Shown: positions 41,156 through 50,733 of the stretch, in pieces
Position numbering within the stretch: position 1 is the first letter of the stretch
Layout of the letters: every line of letters starts with the position of its first letter
From: Labrys okinawensis
GTDB lineage: Bacteria > Pseudomonadota > Alphaproteobacteria > Rhizobiales > Labraceae
Length of the DNA stretch: 64,000 nucleotides
Assembly: GCF_002982075.1 (NCBI RefSeq)
Contig: NZ_PUEJ01000007.1
Location: 186,001-250,000, forward strand
Reading direction: 5' to 3'
Notes under the pieces: model-generated
Database searches by the model: none
Told to the model about the DNA's origin: nothing
What the model saw: the letters and a program-made list of their open reading frames with translations, nothing else
Made by a program: the position numbers and the translations under genes

Positions 41156-41199
41156 CAGGGGCCCTGAACGCGAAACGTGATTGAAAGGCGCGACGCCCG

Positions 41200-41332
41200 C
41201 CTTCTCCCCTAGCGGGAGAAGGTGCCCCGAAGAGGCGGATGAGGGGTTTTGCCGAACTCGCCGGACATGGCGCGTCCACCCTCATCCCCCTGCCGGGACC
41301 TTCTCCCACAAGGAGAGAAGGGACTTTATCGG
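41200..41332. repeat. REP-like element (CCTTCTCCC type) inside the transporter operon
   Basis: Contains CCTTCTCCC-N5-GGGAGAAGG, GGATGAGGGG facing CCCTCATCCCCC, and a final CCTTCTCCCACAAGGAGAGAAGG. This composite palindrome is a common Hyphomicrobiales intergenic element. Its place between binding-protein and permease genes suggests an mRNA-stabilising or attenuating role. Confidence 0.7.
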
Positions 41333-41350
41333 CGTGGGATGTGCCTGATC

Positions 41351-43021
41351 CTACAGCCCCAGCGAGGCCTTGTAGAGCTTGATCTGCTTCTCGCGGCCGA
41401 TCTGGTCGGTCAGCTTTTCCCAGGCTGCGGCGATCTGGTCGGCGCCTTCCTGGGCCTTGAGCTGGCCGGCATAGATCTTGGCGAGAATGTCCTCGGCCAG
41501 GCTGTAATATTGGAAGATGCCGGGGATGCGCGGTTCGATCGCCCCGTTGGGGTGGTTGTAGGAGTTGAACTGCGAATCCAGATAGTTGGTGATGAATTCC
41601 TTGTCGTAACCGGCCGCCACCCATTCGTCGATATTGTGCTGGCTGTTGCGATAGCACTGGAAGCCGGAGGGGTAGACTGCCGTCCACAGCGCCAGGTCCT
41701 TGCCGCCGAGATGGGCGGCGGCGCTCCAGGCGGCCTTGTGCTTCTTCTCGTCCTTGTCGACGCGAGCCATCACATAGACGCCCCAGCCGAGATAGGCCAG
41801 ATTCGGCGCGAAGTTGGGGCCGCTCGCCAGCTTGTCCCACTTGCCGGTCTTCGAATTGTAGACGTCGTCGGAGCCCGGCAGGATGTCGAAGCCGCATTTG
41901 TCGCCGATGACCGAGGAATCATTGGTCTTGGCGTTGGAGCCGATGTCGCCCCACCAGACGCACATCGAGCCGGTGCCGCCGAGAAACTGCTGGAAGCCGG
42001 TGGTGTTGGGGTCGGCGTTGAGCTGGTCGGCAGGCTCGGAGGGCAGGGCGTCGAGCACGTCCTGGATGGCGCGCACCCAGGCCGGATTATTGATGCGCGG
42101 CTTCATGGTGTCGACGTCGAACAGCCAGGCCTTGTCGTCGGGATGCTTGGCATAGGCGGTGGCACGGCTGCCGAGGAAATAGAAGCCGAAGCCGCCCCAG
42201 GCCTTGCAGGCGTCGAGATAGCCATAGGCGTCCTGGCCGTCGACCTGCTTGCCCTTGAGGAATTTGGTCACCGCCTGCACCTGCTGCCAGGTACGGGGCA
42301 CCGCCCATTCGGTGGTGTTGCCGGCTTCCTTCCAGGCCTTGGCCAGGGCCTCGTCCTTGAAGTAGTCGGTGCGGTAGTTGAAATTGTGGGTGTCGCCGTC
42401 GATGGTGACGCGGTACTGCTTGCCGTCCCAGGTGCCGACGGGCGGCTTGAGGTAGGAGACGAGATCGTCCATGTCGATCTGTTTCTTCACCCAGTCCGGC
42501 ATTTCCGAAGCCAGGCCCTTGCCGCAGACGTCGCCCTCGAAGGGAGCGCCCATCTCGAGCAGGTCGAAATCGACCGTGCCGGTGGCGATGGCCTGCTGCA
42601 GGCGGGGATTGTAGTCGGCCTGGGCGAGGTCGATCCAGTTGATCTTGGCGCCGGTATAGGCCTCCCAGGGCTTGAGGAAGCCGCGGAACAGCAGGTTGTG
42701 CAGGTTCTGGTTGTTGAGCCCCATGAAGGAGAGCTCGACGCCCTTGAACTCGCCTTCCTTAATGGAGGCCTTGGTGGCGCCGAGGCAGAGCTCGCCGACC
42801 TTCTGCCAGTCGGCATCGGTGGGTGAGCCCTTGCCGACCCCGGGGATCTGCAGGATCTTGGCCCTGAGGTCGCTGGCTTCGTCCGCCACCGCCGGCTGGG
42901 GGGCGGCGGTGACGCCGAGGCTGCCCATCGCGGCCATGGCGCCGACGCTTGCGGCGCCCTTGAGCAGCCCACGGCGGCTCGCCTGCAGGGCGAGGAGATG
43001 TTTGTAGTCTTCCGTTTTCAC
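41351..43021 (-). CDS. Tat-exported solute-binding protein of a carbohydrate ABC transporter
   Basis: Periplasmic binding protein of 556 residues, larger than most family 1 proteins. The N-terminus has a twin-arginine signal, SRRGLLKGAASVGAMAAMG, with a cleavage region near APQPAVADEA; Tat export of a binding protein points to folding before export. The mature part includes FDLLEMGAPFEGDVC, THNFNYRTDYFKDEALA and CVWWGDIGSNAK, which fit an extracellular solute-binding fold. It is the second gene after the ATPase gene in a complete importer operon. The ligand is unknown; a sugar, sugar alcohol or glycoside is likely by family. Confidence 0.88.
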   Translation of the reverse strand: MKTEDYKHLLALQASRRGLLKGAASVGAMAAMGSLGVTAAPQPAVADEASDLRAKILQIPGVGKGSPTDADWQKVGELCLGATKASIKEGEFKGVELSFMGLNNQNLHNLLFRGFLKPWEAYTGAKINWIDLAQADYNPRLQQAIATGTVDFDLLEMGAPFEGDVCGKGLASEMPDWVKKQIDMDDLVSYLKPPVGTWDGKQYRVTIDGDTHNFNYRTDYFKDEALAKAWKEAGNTTEWAVPRTWQQVQAVTKFLKGKQVDGQDAYGYLDACKAWGGFGFYFLGSRATAYAKHPDDKAWLFDVDTMKPRINNPAWVRAIQDVLDALPSEPADQLNADPNTTGFQQFLGGTGSMCVWWGDIGSNAKTNDSSVIGDKCGFDILPGSDDVYNSKTGKWDKLASGPNFAPNLAYLGWGVYVMARVDKDEKKHKAAWSAAAHLGGKDLALWTAVYPSGFQCYRNSQHNIDEWVAAGYDKEFITNYLDSQFNSYNHPNGAIEPRIPGIFQYYSLAEDILAKIYAGQLKAQEGADQIAAAWEKLTDQIGREKQIKLYKASLGL

Positions 43022-43244
43022 GTCGATTCTCCCGGTCTGAATAGCTGGTCTTGTTCTTGGCTGCCTCGGCAGCGGGAAATGTCTTTTTCGTAGCGCTTCG
43101 GCAACGTTGGGTTGTGGCGAAGTGTGCGGATGCTAGGAAGGCGCCCCACTCTCGTCAACAAAAAGGTCAGACCATTCCGGATGCGCGGGCATCGCGACAT
43201 GCGGGCATGCTGCCGTGATCTCCATGCATCCTGAACGCCGCGCC

Positions 43245-44306
43245 TCAGTTCAACCGCAAACCGCTCTCGGCGTCGAAAAGATGCACGGCGGCGAGGTCGG
43301 GCTGCAGCGCCAGGATCTCGCCCGAACCAGCCGTCACCCGCTCGCGGAAGACACCGAGCACCCTCTGCTCGCCGAGCTGGGCGAAGACCTGGGTTTCGGC
43401 GCCGGTTGGCTCCACCACGGTAATCCTGGCCTGCAGGCTGCCGCCGAGGGAGAAATGCTCGGGACGGATGCCGTAGATGACACGCCGGCCTTCGCTGCCG
43501 GGCGGGATGGCGGGCACGGGCAGTTCCACGCCGTCATCGGTGACGAAGCGCGGCGCCGGACTGGCCTCCAGCCGGCCCTTGATGAAATTCATGGCCGGCG
43601 AGCCGATGAAACCCGCGACGAACAGATTGGCTGGACGGTCATAGAGCTGCAGCGGCGAGCCGATCTGCTCGATGATGCCGTCATGGAGCACCACGATGCG
43701 ATCGGCCATGGTCATGGCCTCGATCTGGTCGTGGGTGACATAGATGGTGGTGGTCTTCAGGCGCTGATGCAGCTCCTTGATCTCGGCGCGCATCTGCACG
43801 CGCAGCTTGGCGTCGAGATTGGAAAGCGGCTCGTCGAACAGGAAGACCTGAGGGGCGCGCACGATGGCACGGCCCATGGCGACGCGCTGGCGCTGGCCGC
43901 CGGAGAGCTGGCGCGGATAGCGTGCCAGATAGGGGCCTAGGTCGAGGATCTCGGCCGCCCGCTTCACGCGCTCGTCGATCTCGGCCTTCGGTGTCTTCCG
44001 GATCTTGAGCGCGAATCCCATGTTTTCGGCCACGGTCTTGTGCGGGTAGAGCGCATAGCTCTGGAACACCATGGCGATGTCGCGGTCGCGCGGCGGCAGG
44101 TCGTTGACCTGGCGGTCGCCGATCCTGAGGGTGCCCTCGGTGATCGGTTCCAGGCCGGCGATCATGCGCAGCAGCGTGGACTTGCCGCAGCCCGAAGGCC
44201 CGACCAGAGTGACGAACTCGCCGTCCTCGATGGTGATCGATACGCCGTGGATGACCTTCTGGGCGCCATAGGATTTCTTGACGTCGACGACATCGACCGA
44301 GGCCAT
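43245..44306 (-). CDS. Carbohydrate ABC transporter ATP-binding protein (UgpC/MalK-type)
   Basis: ATPase subunit of 353 residues. Walker [11 protein letters not shown]-loop [12 protein letters not shown], signature [14 protein letters not shown], Walker B FLFDEP and the YVTHDQ histidine are intact; the C-terminal regulatory domain includes [13 protein letters not shown]. The start [16 protein letters not shown] is the ATG with AGAGGGAAA upstream; an upstream reading frame exists but runs through non-coding DNA. It is the first gene of the operon, unlike in the Smo-type cluster, and its promoter lies in the 305-bp region shared with a divergent ABC-2 exporter. Confidence 0.92.
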   Translation of the reverse strand: MASVDVVDVKKSYGAQKVIHGVSITIEDGEFVTLVGPSGCGKSTLLRMIAGLEPITEGTLRIGDRQVNDLPPRDRDIAMVFQSYALYPHKTVAENMGFALKIRKTPKAEIDERVKRAAEILDLGPYLARYPRQLSGGQRQRVAMGRAIVRAPQVFLFDEPLSNLDAKLRVQMRAEIKELHQRLKTTTIYVTHDQIEAMTMADRIVVLHDGIIEQIGSPLQLYDRPANLFVAGFIGSPAMNFIKGRLEASPAPRFVTDDGVELPVPAIPPGSEGRRVIYGIRPEHFSLGGSLQARITVVEPTGAETQVFAQLGEQRVLGVFRERVTAGSGEILALQPDLAAVHLFDAESGLRLN

Positions 44307-44611
44307 GCGGCAGGTTTCCCTCTGACTGGATTTGTCTGACGAGGATTGGTAGCCGAATGCTTTGCCGCTCGGCAAGGGCAGCGCAAGGATAGATCGTTTG
44401 TGTCCTCCCGCAGGCAGCGGCACGCCGTGCTGCGATGCAGGATCGCGTGAAGAGATCGCGTTTTTTCTCGATGGCGGTCCCGTGTCGCCGGGCAACATTG
44501 CATGCTGCGCACGGTATGACGCCGCCATTTGAAGCCTTCATCCCCTCCGGTGTGAAGAAACATGGTTGCACTCGGTTTGGAAAGACGCCATTTCCCCGCA
44601 AGGAGGCACGC
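44307..44611. other. 305-bp divergent promoter region
   Basis: Separates the minus-strand sugar ATPase gene from the plus-strand ABC-2 exporter. No gene and no strong palindrome were seen. It should contain both promoters; only the AGGAGG ribosome-binding site of the exporter (44601-44606) is clear. Confidence 0.5.
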
Positions 44612-45562
44612 ATGAAAGCCAACAATTCACCGTCCGCCGAGGACGTCATCGTCGCGGTGTCCGGCGTCAGCAAGACCTACAAATCGGGCTTCCAGGCCCT
44701 GAAAAGCATCGATCTCAATCTGCGCCGCGGCGAGATTTTCGCCCTGCTCGGCCCCAACGGGGCAGGCAAGACCACGCTGATCTCGATCATCTGCGGCATC
44801 GTCAATCCCTCCAGCGGCACGATTCGCGCCGACGGCTGCGACATCGTCAGGGATTACAGGACCGCCCGCACCAAGATCGGCCTGGTGCCGCAGGAATTGT
44901 CGACCGATGCCTTCGAGACCGTATGGGCGACGGTGAATTTCTCGCGCGGCCTGTTCGGCAAGCCATCCAACCCGGCCTTTCTCGAAAAGATCCTGCGCGA
45001 CCTTTCGCTGTGGGAGAAAAGGGACAGCAAGATCATGGCGCTGTCGGGCGGCATGAAGCGCCGCGTGATGATCGCCAAGGCCCTGTCGCACGAGCCGACC
45101 ATCCTGTTCCTCGACGAGCCGACGGCGGGCGTCGACGTCGAGCTGCGCCGCGACATGTGGGAAATGGTGCGGGGCCTGCGCGAGAATGGCGTGACCATCA
45201 TCCTCACCACCCACTATATCGAGGAAGCCGAGGAGATGGCCGACCGCATCGGCGTGATCAACAAGGGCGAGATCATCCTGGTCGAGGACAAGGCCGAGCT
45301 GATGCGCAAGCTCGGCAAGAAGCAGCTGACCCTCAGCCTGCAGCAGCCTCTCGAGACGGTGCCGCCGGCTCTTGCCGCCTACCGGCTCGATATCGCCGAC
45401 AACGGCAACCAGCTCATCTATACCTTCGACGCCAAGGACGATCCGGAAGTGCTCTCGCGCCTGCTCCACGACGTCGGCGAAGCCGGCATTGGCTTCAAGG
45501 ATTTGCAGACCAGCCAGTCCTCGCTCGAGGACATCTTCGTCAGCCTGGTAGGGGCGCATTGA
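44612..45562 (+). CDS. ABC-2 type exporter ATP-binding protein
   Basis: ATPase of 316 residues for an export pump of the DrrA/NodI type. Walker [11 protein letters not shown]-loop GLVPQELS, signature LSGGMKRRV, Walker [13 protein letters not shown] and switch [14 protein letters not shown] are intact. A perfect AGGAGG precedes the ATG. About 80 C-terminal residues after the core resemble the accessory domain of drug or polysaccharide exporters. Its stop overlaps the start of the permease gene by one base (TGATG), so the pair is translationally coupled. Substrate unknown. Confidence 0.93.
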   Translation: MKANNSPSAEDVIVAVSGVSKTYKSGFQALKSIDLNLRRGEIFALLGPNGAGKTTLISIICGIVNPSSGTIRADGCDIVRDYRTARTKIGLVPQELSTDAFETVWATVNFSRGLFGKPSNPAFLEKILRDLSLWEKRDSKIMALSGGMKRRVMIAKALSHEPTILFLDEPTAGVDVELRRDMWEMVRGLRENGVTIILTTHYIEEAEEMADRIGVINKGEIILVEDKAELMRKLGKKQLTLSLQQPLETVPPALAAYRLDIADNGNQLIYTFDAKDDPEVLSRLLHDVGEAGIGFKDLQTSQSSLEDIFVSLVGAH

Positions 45563-46329
45563 TGAACATTCACGCCATTCGCGCCATCTACGTCTTCGAG
45601 ATGTCGCGCACCTTCCGCACGCTCCTGCAGTCGATCGCCTCGCCGGTGATCTCGACCTCGCTCTATTTCATCGTGTTCGGCTCGGCCATCGGCAATCACA
45701 TGCCGACGGTCGGCGGCGTGAACTACGGCGCCTTCATCGTGCCCGGCCTAGTCATGCTGGCGATCCTGACCGAGAGCATTTCGAATGCCTCCTTCGGCAT
45801 CTACATGCCGAAATTCATCGGCACCATCTACGAAGTGCTGTCGGCCCCGGTCTCGGTGGTGGAGATCGTCATAGGCTATGTCGGCGCGGCCGCCTCCAAA
45901 TCCATCCTGCTCGGCTTCATCATCCTGATCACCGCCTGGCCCTTTTCGCATTATTCCATCGAGCATCCGTTCTGGATGCTGGCGTTCCTGGTGCTTACAT
46001 CGGTGACCTTCAGCCTGTTCGGCTTTCTCATCGGCATATGGGCCGACGGCTGGGAGAAGCTGCAGATCGTGCCGACCCTGATCATCACGCCGCTGACCTT
46101 CCTGGGCGGCAGCTTCTATTCGATCAAGATGCTGCCCGACTTCTGGCAGGGCGTCAGCTACATCAACCCGGTTCTCTATCTGGTGAGCGGGTTCCGCTGG
46201 GCCTTCTACGGTGCTTCCGCTTCCGATGTCGATTTCGTGCAGAGCCTGGGCATGACGCTGGTGTTCATGCTGCTGTGCCTGGCCGCGATCGCGGTGATCT
46301 TCCGCACGGGATGGCGGATCAAGGTCTGA
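45562..46329 (+). CDS. ABC-2 type exporter permease
   Basis: Integral membrane protein of 255 residues with six predicted helices and the ABC-2 motif region [20 protein letters not shown] followed by [17 protein letters not shown], typical of the NodJ/DrrB group. It starts within the stop of its ATPase gene. The exported molecule cannot be told from sequence; lipooligosaccharides, teichoic-acid-like polymers or drugs are transported by relatives. Confidence 0.92.
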   Translation: MNIHAIRAIYVFEMSRTFRTLLQSIASPVISTSLYFIVFGSAIGNHMPTVGGVNYGAFIVPGLVMLAILTESISNASFGIYMPKFIGTIYEVLSAPVSVVEIVIGYVGAAASKSILLGFIILITAWPFSHYSIEHPFWMLAFLVLTSVTFSLFGFLIGIWADGWEKLQIVPTLIITPLTFLGGSFYSIKMLPDFWQGVSYINPVLYLVSGFRWAFYGASASDVDFVQSLGMTLVFMLLCLAAIAVIFRTGWRIKV

Positions 46330-46383
46330 GCGGAGCTTCCGGGCAAGGCGGCGGCGATTTCAGGGCAAAGCGAGATTTGAAAA

Positions 46384-46947
46384 ATGATCGAAACACCGCG
46401 CCTTTTCCTGCGCAAACCGATTCTCGACGATTTCGAGCCCCACGCCGCCATGTGGGCGGAGCCGGAAGTCTACAGGTACATCTCGGGCAAGCAGCGCAGC
46501 CGAGAGGATATGTGGCAGCGCTTTCTCCAGGCCCATGGCACCTGGCATTTCTTCGGCTTCGGCTATTTCTCGGTGATAGAGAAGGCGAGCGGGCGCTATC
46601 TCGGCATGACCGGCTTCCAGGATGCCATGCGCGACATGGAGCCGAGCCTGGTGGGCTCACTGGAGGCGGGGTGGGTGTTCGCGTCCCATGCCCATGGCCG
46701 GGGCATCGCCTTCGAGGCCAGCCGGGCCGCCTTCGACTGGGCGCGCGGCACGCATCCCGGTCGCAGGGTCACGGCGATCATTGCACCGGAAAATACCGCT
46801 TCGATCCGGATCGCCCAAAAGCTCGGCCTCGAGGCCGGCCCGAACGTGACCTATCATGATTCCGTCGTCACGCTGTTCGAGGGCTGGCTGGGCGAGCCTG
46901 GTTCCCCGGCTCGACATTCCAGCGCCGCCGCAGTAGCAGGGGCGTGA
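46384..46947 (+). CDS. GNAT family N-acetyltransferase (RimJ/RimL-like)
   Basis: A 187-residue acetyltransferase of the Acetyltransf_3 group. It opens IETPRLFLRKPILDDFE, contains AGWVFASHAHGRGIAFEAS in the acetyl-CoA-binding region (about 97-115), and ENTASIRIAQKLGLE as the closing motif. Substrate may be a protein N-terminus, an amino sugar or a drug. It follows the ABC-2 exporter by 54 bp on the same strand and may be co-transcribed. The last 15 residues (PGSPARHSSAAAVAGA) look unstructured. Confidence 0.88.
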   Translation: MIETPRLFLRKPILDDFEPHAAMWAEPEVYRYISGKQRSREDMWQRFLQAHGTWHFFGFGYFSVIEKASGRYLGMTGFQDAMRDMEPSLVGSLEAGWVFASHAHGRGIAFEASRAAFDWARGTHPGRRVTAIIAPENTASIRIAQKLGLEAGPNVTYHDSVVTLFEGWLGEPGSPARHSSAAAVAGA

Positions 46948-46978
46948 CGATCACAGCCATGACCGGGTAGGTGCGCGC

Positions 46979-47458
46979 ATGCCGAATCAATCGACACCGA
47001 TGAGGGGAAGCTGTCGCTGCGGACAGGTCGAATTCGAGGTCGCCGCCGCGCCCCTGATGACCATGGCCTGCCATTGTCGCGGCTGCCAGAAGATGACCGG
47101 CAGCGCCTATTCCCTCAGCGCGGCAATTCCTTCCGAAGGCTTCCGGGTCACCCGCGGCGAACCCGTGATCGGCGCCCTGCATGGACCGACGCGGCATTTC
47201 TACTGCGGCCATTGCAAGAGCTGGCTTTTCACAAGGCCGGAAGGCATGGATTTCTTCGTCAATGTCCGCCCGACCATGCTGGCCGAAGCGGTGTGGACGG
47301 AACCCTTCATCGAAACCTGCACTTCGGAGAAGCTGGCCTGGGCCTCGACACCGGCCCGGCACAGTTTCGAGCACTATCCGGCACCTGAGCTCTATCAGCC
47401 GCTGATGGCGGAATATGCCGAATATTTGTCGTCGCCGAGCGCCACCTCGCGCGACTGA
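46979..47458 (+). CDS. GFA family (glutathione-dependent formaldehyde-activating-like) protein
   Basis: A 159-residue zinc-binding protein of the GFA/CENP-V fold. Metal ligands lie in RGSCRCGQVEFEV, MACHCRGCQKMTGSAY and FYCGHCKSW, giving the usual seven Cys pattern. The catalytic role in formaldehyde activation is documented for few members; many are simply called GFA family. It sits between a GNAT and an AAC(3)-family gene on one strand, with short gaps. Partner and substrate unknown. Confidence 0.9.
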   Translation: MPNQSTPMRGSCRCGQVEFEVAAAPLMTMACHCRGCQKMTGSAYSLSAAIPSEGFRVTRGEPVIGALHGPTRHFYCGHCKSWLFTRPEGMDFFVNVRPTMLAEAVWTEPFIETCTSEKLAWASTPARHSFEHYPAPELYQPLMAEYAEYLSSPSATSRD

Positions 47459-47484
47459 CGCGGCCGGCACCGTGGAGTGTTGTC

Positions 47485-48309
47485 ATGTCGGAAGCCTTGC
47501 CTGCCTATCGCAGCCGGGCCGCGTTGCGCGATGATCTGCGCCGGCTCGGTATCCGGGAGGGCGATATGGTCATGGTGCATGCTGCCATGAGCCGGGTCGG
47601 GCCGCTGCTCAATGGCCCGGATGCCTTGTCGCATGCGCTCCTCGATGTCGTCGGCCCGCAAGGGACGATGATGGTCTATACCGATTGGGACAGCGTCCAC
47701 ACAGATCTCCTCGACGAGGAGGGGCGCGTCCTGCCGGCATGGCGCGATCATGTGCCGGGCTTCGACCAGCAGGCCTCGCGCGCCGTCCGCGCCAATGGCG
47801 TGATCGCCGAATTCGTGCGAACCATGCCCGGCGCCCACCGCAGCGGCAATCCCGGCGCCTCGATGGCGGCGATCGGCGCCCGCGCGGCCTGGCTGACGGC
47901 CGATCACCCGCAAGACTACGGTTATGGCGAGGGCTCGCCTTTGGCCAAGCTCGTCGCGGCCGGCGGCCGCGTGCTGATGGTCGGAGCGCCCTGGGACACC
48001 ATGACCTTGATCCACCACGCCGACCATCTGGCGCGCCTGCCCGGCAAGCGCATCCTGCGTTACGAAGTGCCTTTCGCCGGCAAGAACGGCACGACCTGGC
48101 GCTTCATCGAAGAGTTCGACACCACCGAGCCCGTGCTCGAGGATATCCCGCCCAATTATATCGAACGCATCGTCAGCGCCTTCGTCGCGCAGGGCGGCGG
48201 CCGTCAGGGGCTCATCGGCCAGGCGCCGTCCCTGCTGGTGGATGCCAGACCCATGCTCGATTTCGCCATCGCTTGGCTCGAGGCCTGGGCTGGTCCGCAT
48301 GACGGCTGA
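47485..48309 (+). CDS. AAC(3) family N-acetyltransferase
   Basis: A 274-residue protein of the aminoglycoside 3-N-acetyltransferase (antibiotic_NAT) family. Family pieces include MVMVHAAMSRVGPLLNGPDAL, GPQGTMMVYTDW, GAHRSGNPGASMAAIGARA, YGEGSPLAKLVAAGGRVLMVGAPWDTMTLIHHAD (read in sections) and a C-terminal acidic segment. The start follows GGAG. Chromosomal members may act on aminoglycosides or on cell-derived amines; true resistance cannot be inferred. It is the third consecutive small enzyme gene on this strand after an exporter, which might form an island for small-molecule handling. Confidence 0.88.
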   Translation: MSEALPAYRSRAALRDDLRRLGIREGDMVMVHAAMSRVGPLLNGPDALSHALLDVVGPQGTMMVYTDWDSVHTDLLDEEGRVLPAWRDHVPGFDQQASRAVRANGVIAEFVRTMPGAHRSGNPGASMAAIGARAAWLTADHPQDYGYGEGSPLAKLVAAGGRVLMVGAPWDTMTLIHHADHLARLPGKRILRYEVPFAGKNGTTWRFIEEFDTTEPVLEDIPPNYIERIVSAFVAQGGGRQGLIGQAPSLLVDARPMLDFAIAWLEAWAGPHDG

Positions 48310-48378
48310 GGCCTTGAGCGCCCGCCAGGCTTTGTGGTCCGGGATCTGAACCGTCGCGTCGAAAATGACGAGGTGGCC

Positions 48379-48840
48379 TCAGGCCCCGGCATAAGGCGTG
48401 CCGTCCTTGTGCAGGAAGCGGCCGTCGGAACTGGGGCTCATCATGTCGATATCGGAGCAGTGGATCACGTCGGCGGGAGAGCGGGAGCCGATTTCCAGAT
48501 AGGCCGCCATGGCGCCGGATCTGTTGATCATGTGGTGGCCGTTGCCGGTGCCCTTTGGAAAGGCGGCGCAATCGCCGGCCCGCAGGATCGTCTCGCCGCC
48601 ATCCTCGACGAGCGTCAACTCGCCCTGCAGCACATAGACGAATTCGTCCTCGGCGGTGTGCCAATGGCGCTGGCTCGACCAGTTGCCCGGCGGCAGTTGC
48701 ATGAGGTTGATGCCGAAATCCTGGAGGCCGCCGGCATTGCCGAGGCGCTGCCGCACCCGTTCCGCGCAGGGCCCGTCGAAGGGCGGCGGATAGCCGGAGC
48801 CCTTGTGCCTGGGAATGGTGGCGAGATCGAGCTTGGGCAT
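48379..48840 (-). CDS. Cupin domain protein
   Basis: A 153-residue single-cupin protein. The first cupin motif is QRHWHTAEDEFVYVLQGEL (two His plus Glu), followed by GDCAAFPKGTGNGHHMINR as the second motif with its His ligand, so a metal site is likely. The start follows GGGAG, excluding an upstream in-frame codon. It may be a small isomerase, dioxygenase-like or sensor protein; cupins of this subtype are often annotated only by fold. It converges with the AAC(3)-family gene and is 107 bp from the acyltransferase gene. Confidence 0.87.
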   Translation of the reverse strand: MPKLDLATIPRHKGSGYPPPFDGPCAERVRQRLGNAGGLQDFGINLMQLPPGNWSSQRHWHTAEDEFVYVLQGELTLVEDGGETILRAGDCAAFPKGTGNGHHMINRSGAMAAYLEIGSRSPADVIHCSDIDMMSPSSDGRFLHKDGTPYAGA

Positions 48841-48947
48841 GGCGGGCTCCCAACTATATGGCAATCAGGGCGGCGAAAGGGAGATCATCATGTCCCTTCC
48901 GGCCTCGGAAACAAGAGGAGCTTCCGCTTCCCAGATCGCGGGACGCC

Positions 48948-49895
48948 TCAACCCCACCGACGATGGGCCCACATCCACTGTTCGGGATGTTCGCGTACCC
49001 ATTTTTCGAAGAGTTGGTGAGTGAGGTGCGTTGCCGCGTCCACATCGGCGTTTCGGTCGTCGGTGCGGGGTATGTCGAGGATCTCGGCTTCGATCCGAAA
49101 ACGCACGCCATGGGTGCGGATGACGCGGGCTGCGACCAGCAGCGCATCGCTTCCCCTGGCAAGCAGGGCCGGAAAGGTGGTCGAAGGGGCGGGCCGGTCG
49201 AAAAACGGCACCGAGAGCCCGTTGCGGTCGCGCAGATCGGCGAGCAGCGCAATGGCGCCGCCGCCGCGCACGATGCGCAGCAGCTTCTTGCCGACATCGG
49301 CACCCTTGACGAAAAGCCCGCGTGGATAGCGGTCGCGACGCACGAGAGCGACGTAGTCGTCGACCTTCGGATTCTTCATGCGCTGGTAAACGCCGGCCAC
49401 CTTGATGCCGTTCGTCACCGTCGGGATGACGACGAGTTCCCAATTGCCCGTGTGGAGCGAAACGAATACCACGCCCTTGCCGCTGGCCTTCACCGCCTCG
49501 ATCAGCGGTCCGCTGGCATCCTCCACGCGTCCGGCCTTGACGATGCGATCCACCATCAGGCTTTCGGCGAATGTCCGCCCCAGATCCATCCACATCGCGC
49601 GTGCCAGTGTATCGATCTCGGCGGCACTCTTTGTCGGGTAGGCGGCGGCCAGGTGCCGCAAGGCCCGGTCGTGGCGGCGCAACCGAGGGGCGACCAGGCG
49701 CCACAGGGAGCCCATGGCCCAGGAACCGAAATCGAGCGGCAGGATATGCAGGAGACCGACCAGGCCGCGCAGCAGGAGATATTCGGCGGCATGCTTGGTG
49801 CTGCGCCAGCTGCGTCCTGTTTGAGCCGGGATCACGTTGGATAGGTCTGTCACGTTTACCATCATCGTACTGAAGCTGCCGGCCCGACCGAACAT
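48948..49895 (-). CDS. LpxL/HtrB-type lipid A acyltransferase family protein
   Basis: A membrane-associated acyltransferase of 315 residues that adds a secondary acyl chain to lipid A or a related lipid. The catalytic HX4E/D motif is HTGNWE in VVFVSLHTGNWELVVIP; VYQRMKNPKVD and GSDALLVAARV also match the family. The N-terminus contains a hydrophobic patch (YLLLRGLVGLLHILPL). The start is uncertain: ATGs at 49895, 49865 and 49862 are in frame, none with a clear ribosome-binding site. The last residues MWAHRRWG are typical of the family. Confidence 0.88.
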   Translation of the reverse strand: MFGRAGSFSTMMVNVTDLSNVIPAQTGRSWRSTKHAAEYLLLRGLVGLLHILPLDFGSWAMGSLWRLVAPRLRRHDRALRHLAAAYPTKSAAEIDTLARAMWMDLGRTFAESLMVDRIVKAGRVEDASGPLIEAVKASGKGVVFVSLHTGNWELVVIPTVTNGIKVAGVYQRMKNPKVDDYVALVRRDRYPRGLFVKGADVGKKLLRIVRGGGAIALLADLRDRNGLSVPFFDRPAPSTTFPALLARGSDALLVAARVIRTHGVRFRIEAEILDIPRTDDRNADVDAATHLTHQLFEKWVREHPEQWMWAHRRWG

Positions 49896-50023
49896 CACGG
49901 CGATGCCAGGCGATTGCGGGCCGGCACCTCGGCTATGCTGGATTGGGAGGTCACCGCCCTGCCTATACCAGAATCGGTGCCCGGCGCCTGTTCTTTCGGG
50001 GACTCGGTGAAGCCCTGCAAGCC

Positions 50024-50056
50024 AATGAGCGTTTCCGTCTAAACGCGCTTTGCTCC
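50024..50056 (+). repeat. Fragment of dispersed repeat, family A
   Basis: ATGAGCGTTTCCGTCTAAAC and ACGCGCTTTGCTCC match the right end of the full copy at 53.8 kb (GCAGCGTTTCCGCTTGAACGCGCTTTGCT region). Only the terminal part is present. Confidence 0.6.
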
Positions 50057-50095
50057 AGCGGGATCACCGGGAATCTGCATCCCTTCCTGCATGCG

Positions 50096-50362
50096 TCATG
50101 TCGACCGCCGCGTCGGTCTGGTCCGCGCGGGTTTCAGAGCGCTCCGGTGCGGCTCGGGCGTTAGGCCCGCGCCTTGCCTGGAAGCACGCAGTTCGTGCTC
50201 CCGAGCCACCCTTTCGCGGGAATCCGAGATGTCTTTCAGCCTGTAGGCGGGCTCGGGGCCATCGGCGGGCATTTGCCGGGTCACCAGATAAGGGCCTTCG
50301 TCGTGCCTCGAGATGGACGAATGAAAGGTGACGATATCGCCGACCTCAAACGCATGCTTCAT
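50096..50362 (-). CDS. Small conserved hypothetical protein
   Basis: An 88-residue protein without an assigned function. The N-terminal half, FEVGDIVTFHSSISRHDEGPY followed by LVTRQMPADGPEPAYRLKD, looks like a small SH3/KOW-like beta barrel; the C-terminal half is basic and Arg/Pro-rich (PEPHRSALKPARTRPTRRST), suggesting nucleic-acid binding. Start is ATG 50362, preferred over an adjacent TTG. It precedes rpsU in position but both run on the minus strand, so it is downstream of rpsU (86 bp gap) and possibly co-transcribed. Confidence 0.6.
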   Translation of the reverse strand: MKHAFEVGDIVTFHSSISRHDEGPYLVTRQMPADGPEPAYRLKDISDSRERVAREHELRASRQGAGLTPEPHRSALKPARTRPTRRST

Positions 50363-50448
50363 CAATCACGCTTTCTGTGTCCTGGAGGTGTCGGGAGGTG
50401 CTCACCGCATCACAAATATGGCGATCTGCGCGGCGCCGGGCACGACAA

Positions 50449-50733
50449 TCACGTCCTGGTGGTGGTCGAAGGCCCGCTTCTCCCTGGCCCTCCCCGTCCT
50501 CGCGACTGGGCCTTGGGCTTGGGGGCAGGCAATAGGCCCTCGCGCTGAGCCTGCTTGCGAGCGAGCTTGCGGGCGCGGCGAACGGCTTCCCCCTTCTCGC
50601 GCACCTTGCGCTCGGACGGCTTTTCATAAGCTCTGCGCAACTTCAGCTCGCGAAGGACGCCTTCGCGCGCCAATTTGCGCTTGAGGGCCTTGAGCGCCTG
50701 TTCAATGTTGTTCTCACGAACGAGTATCAGCAT
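50449..50733 (-). CDS. rpsU: 30S ribosomal protein S21
   Basis: Small-subunit ribosomal protein of 94 residues. The core [20 protein letters not shown] and [20 protein letters not shown] is diagnostic. A C-terminal extension of about 25 residues ([20 protein letters not shown] followed by [12 protein letters not shown]) makes it longer than the roughly 70-residue E. coli protein; such tails are common in Hyphomicrobiales. GGAG precedes the ATG. A hairpin followed by a U-rich stretch lies 27 bp upstream (50760-50781), so expression may be attenuated. Confidence 0.95.
   Translation of the reverse strand: MLILVRENNIEQALKALKRKLAREGVLRELKLRRAYEKPSERKVREKGEAVRRARKLARKQAQREGLLPAPKPKAQSRGRGGPGRSGPSTTTRT

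Noticed and set aside
47485-48309. Acquired aminoglycoside-resistance gene
   Set aside because: Composition matches the surroundings and no mobile element is near. It is a chromosomal family member, so resistance should not be claimed.
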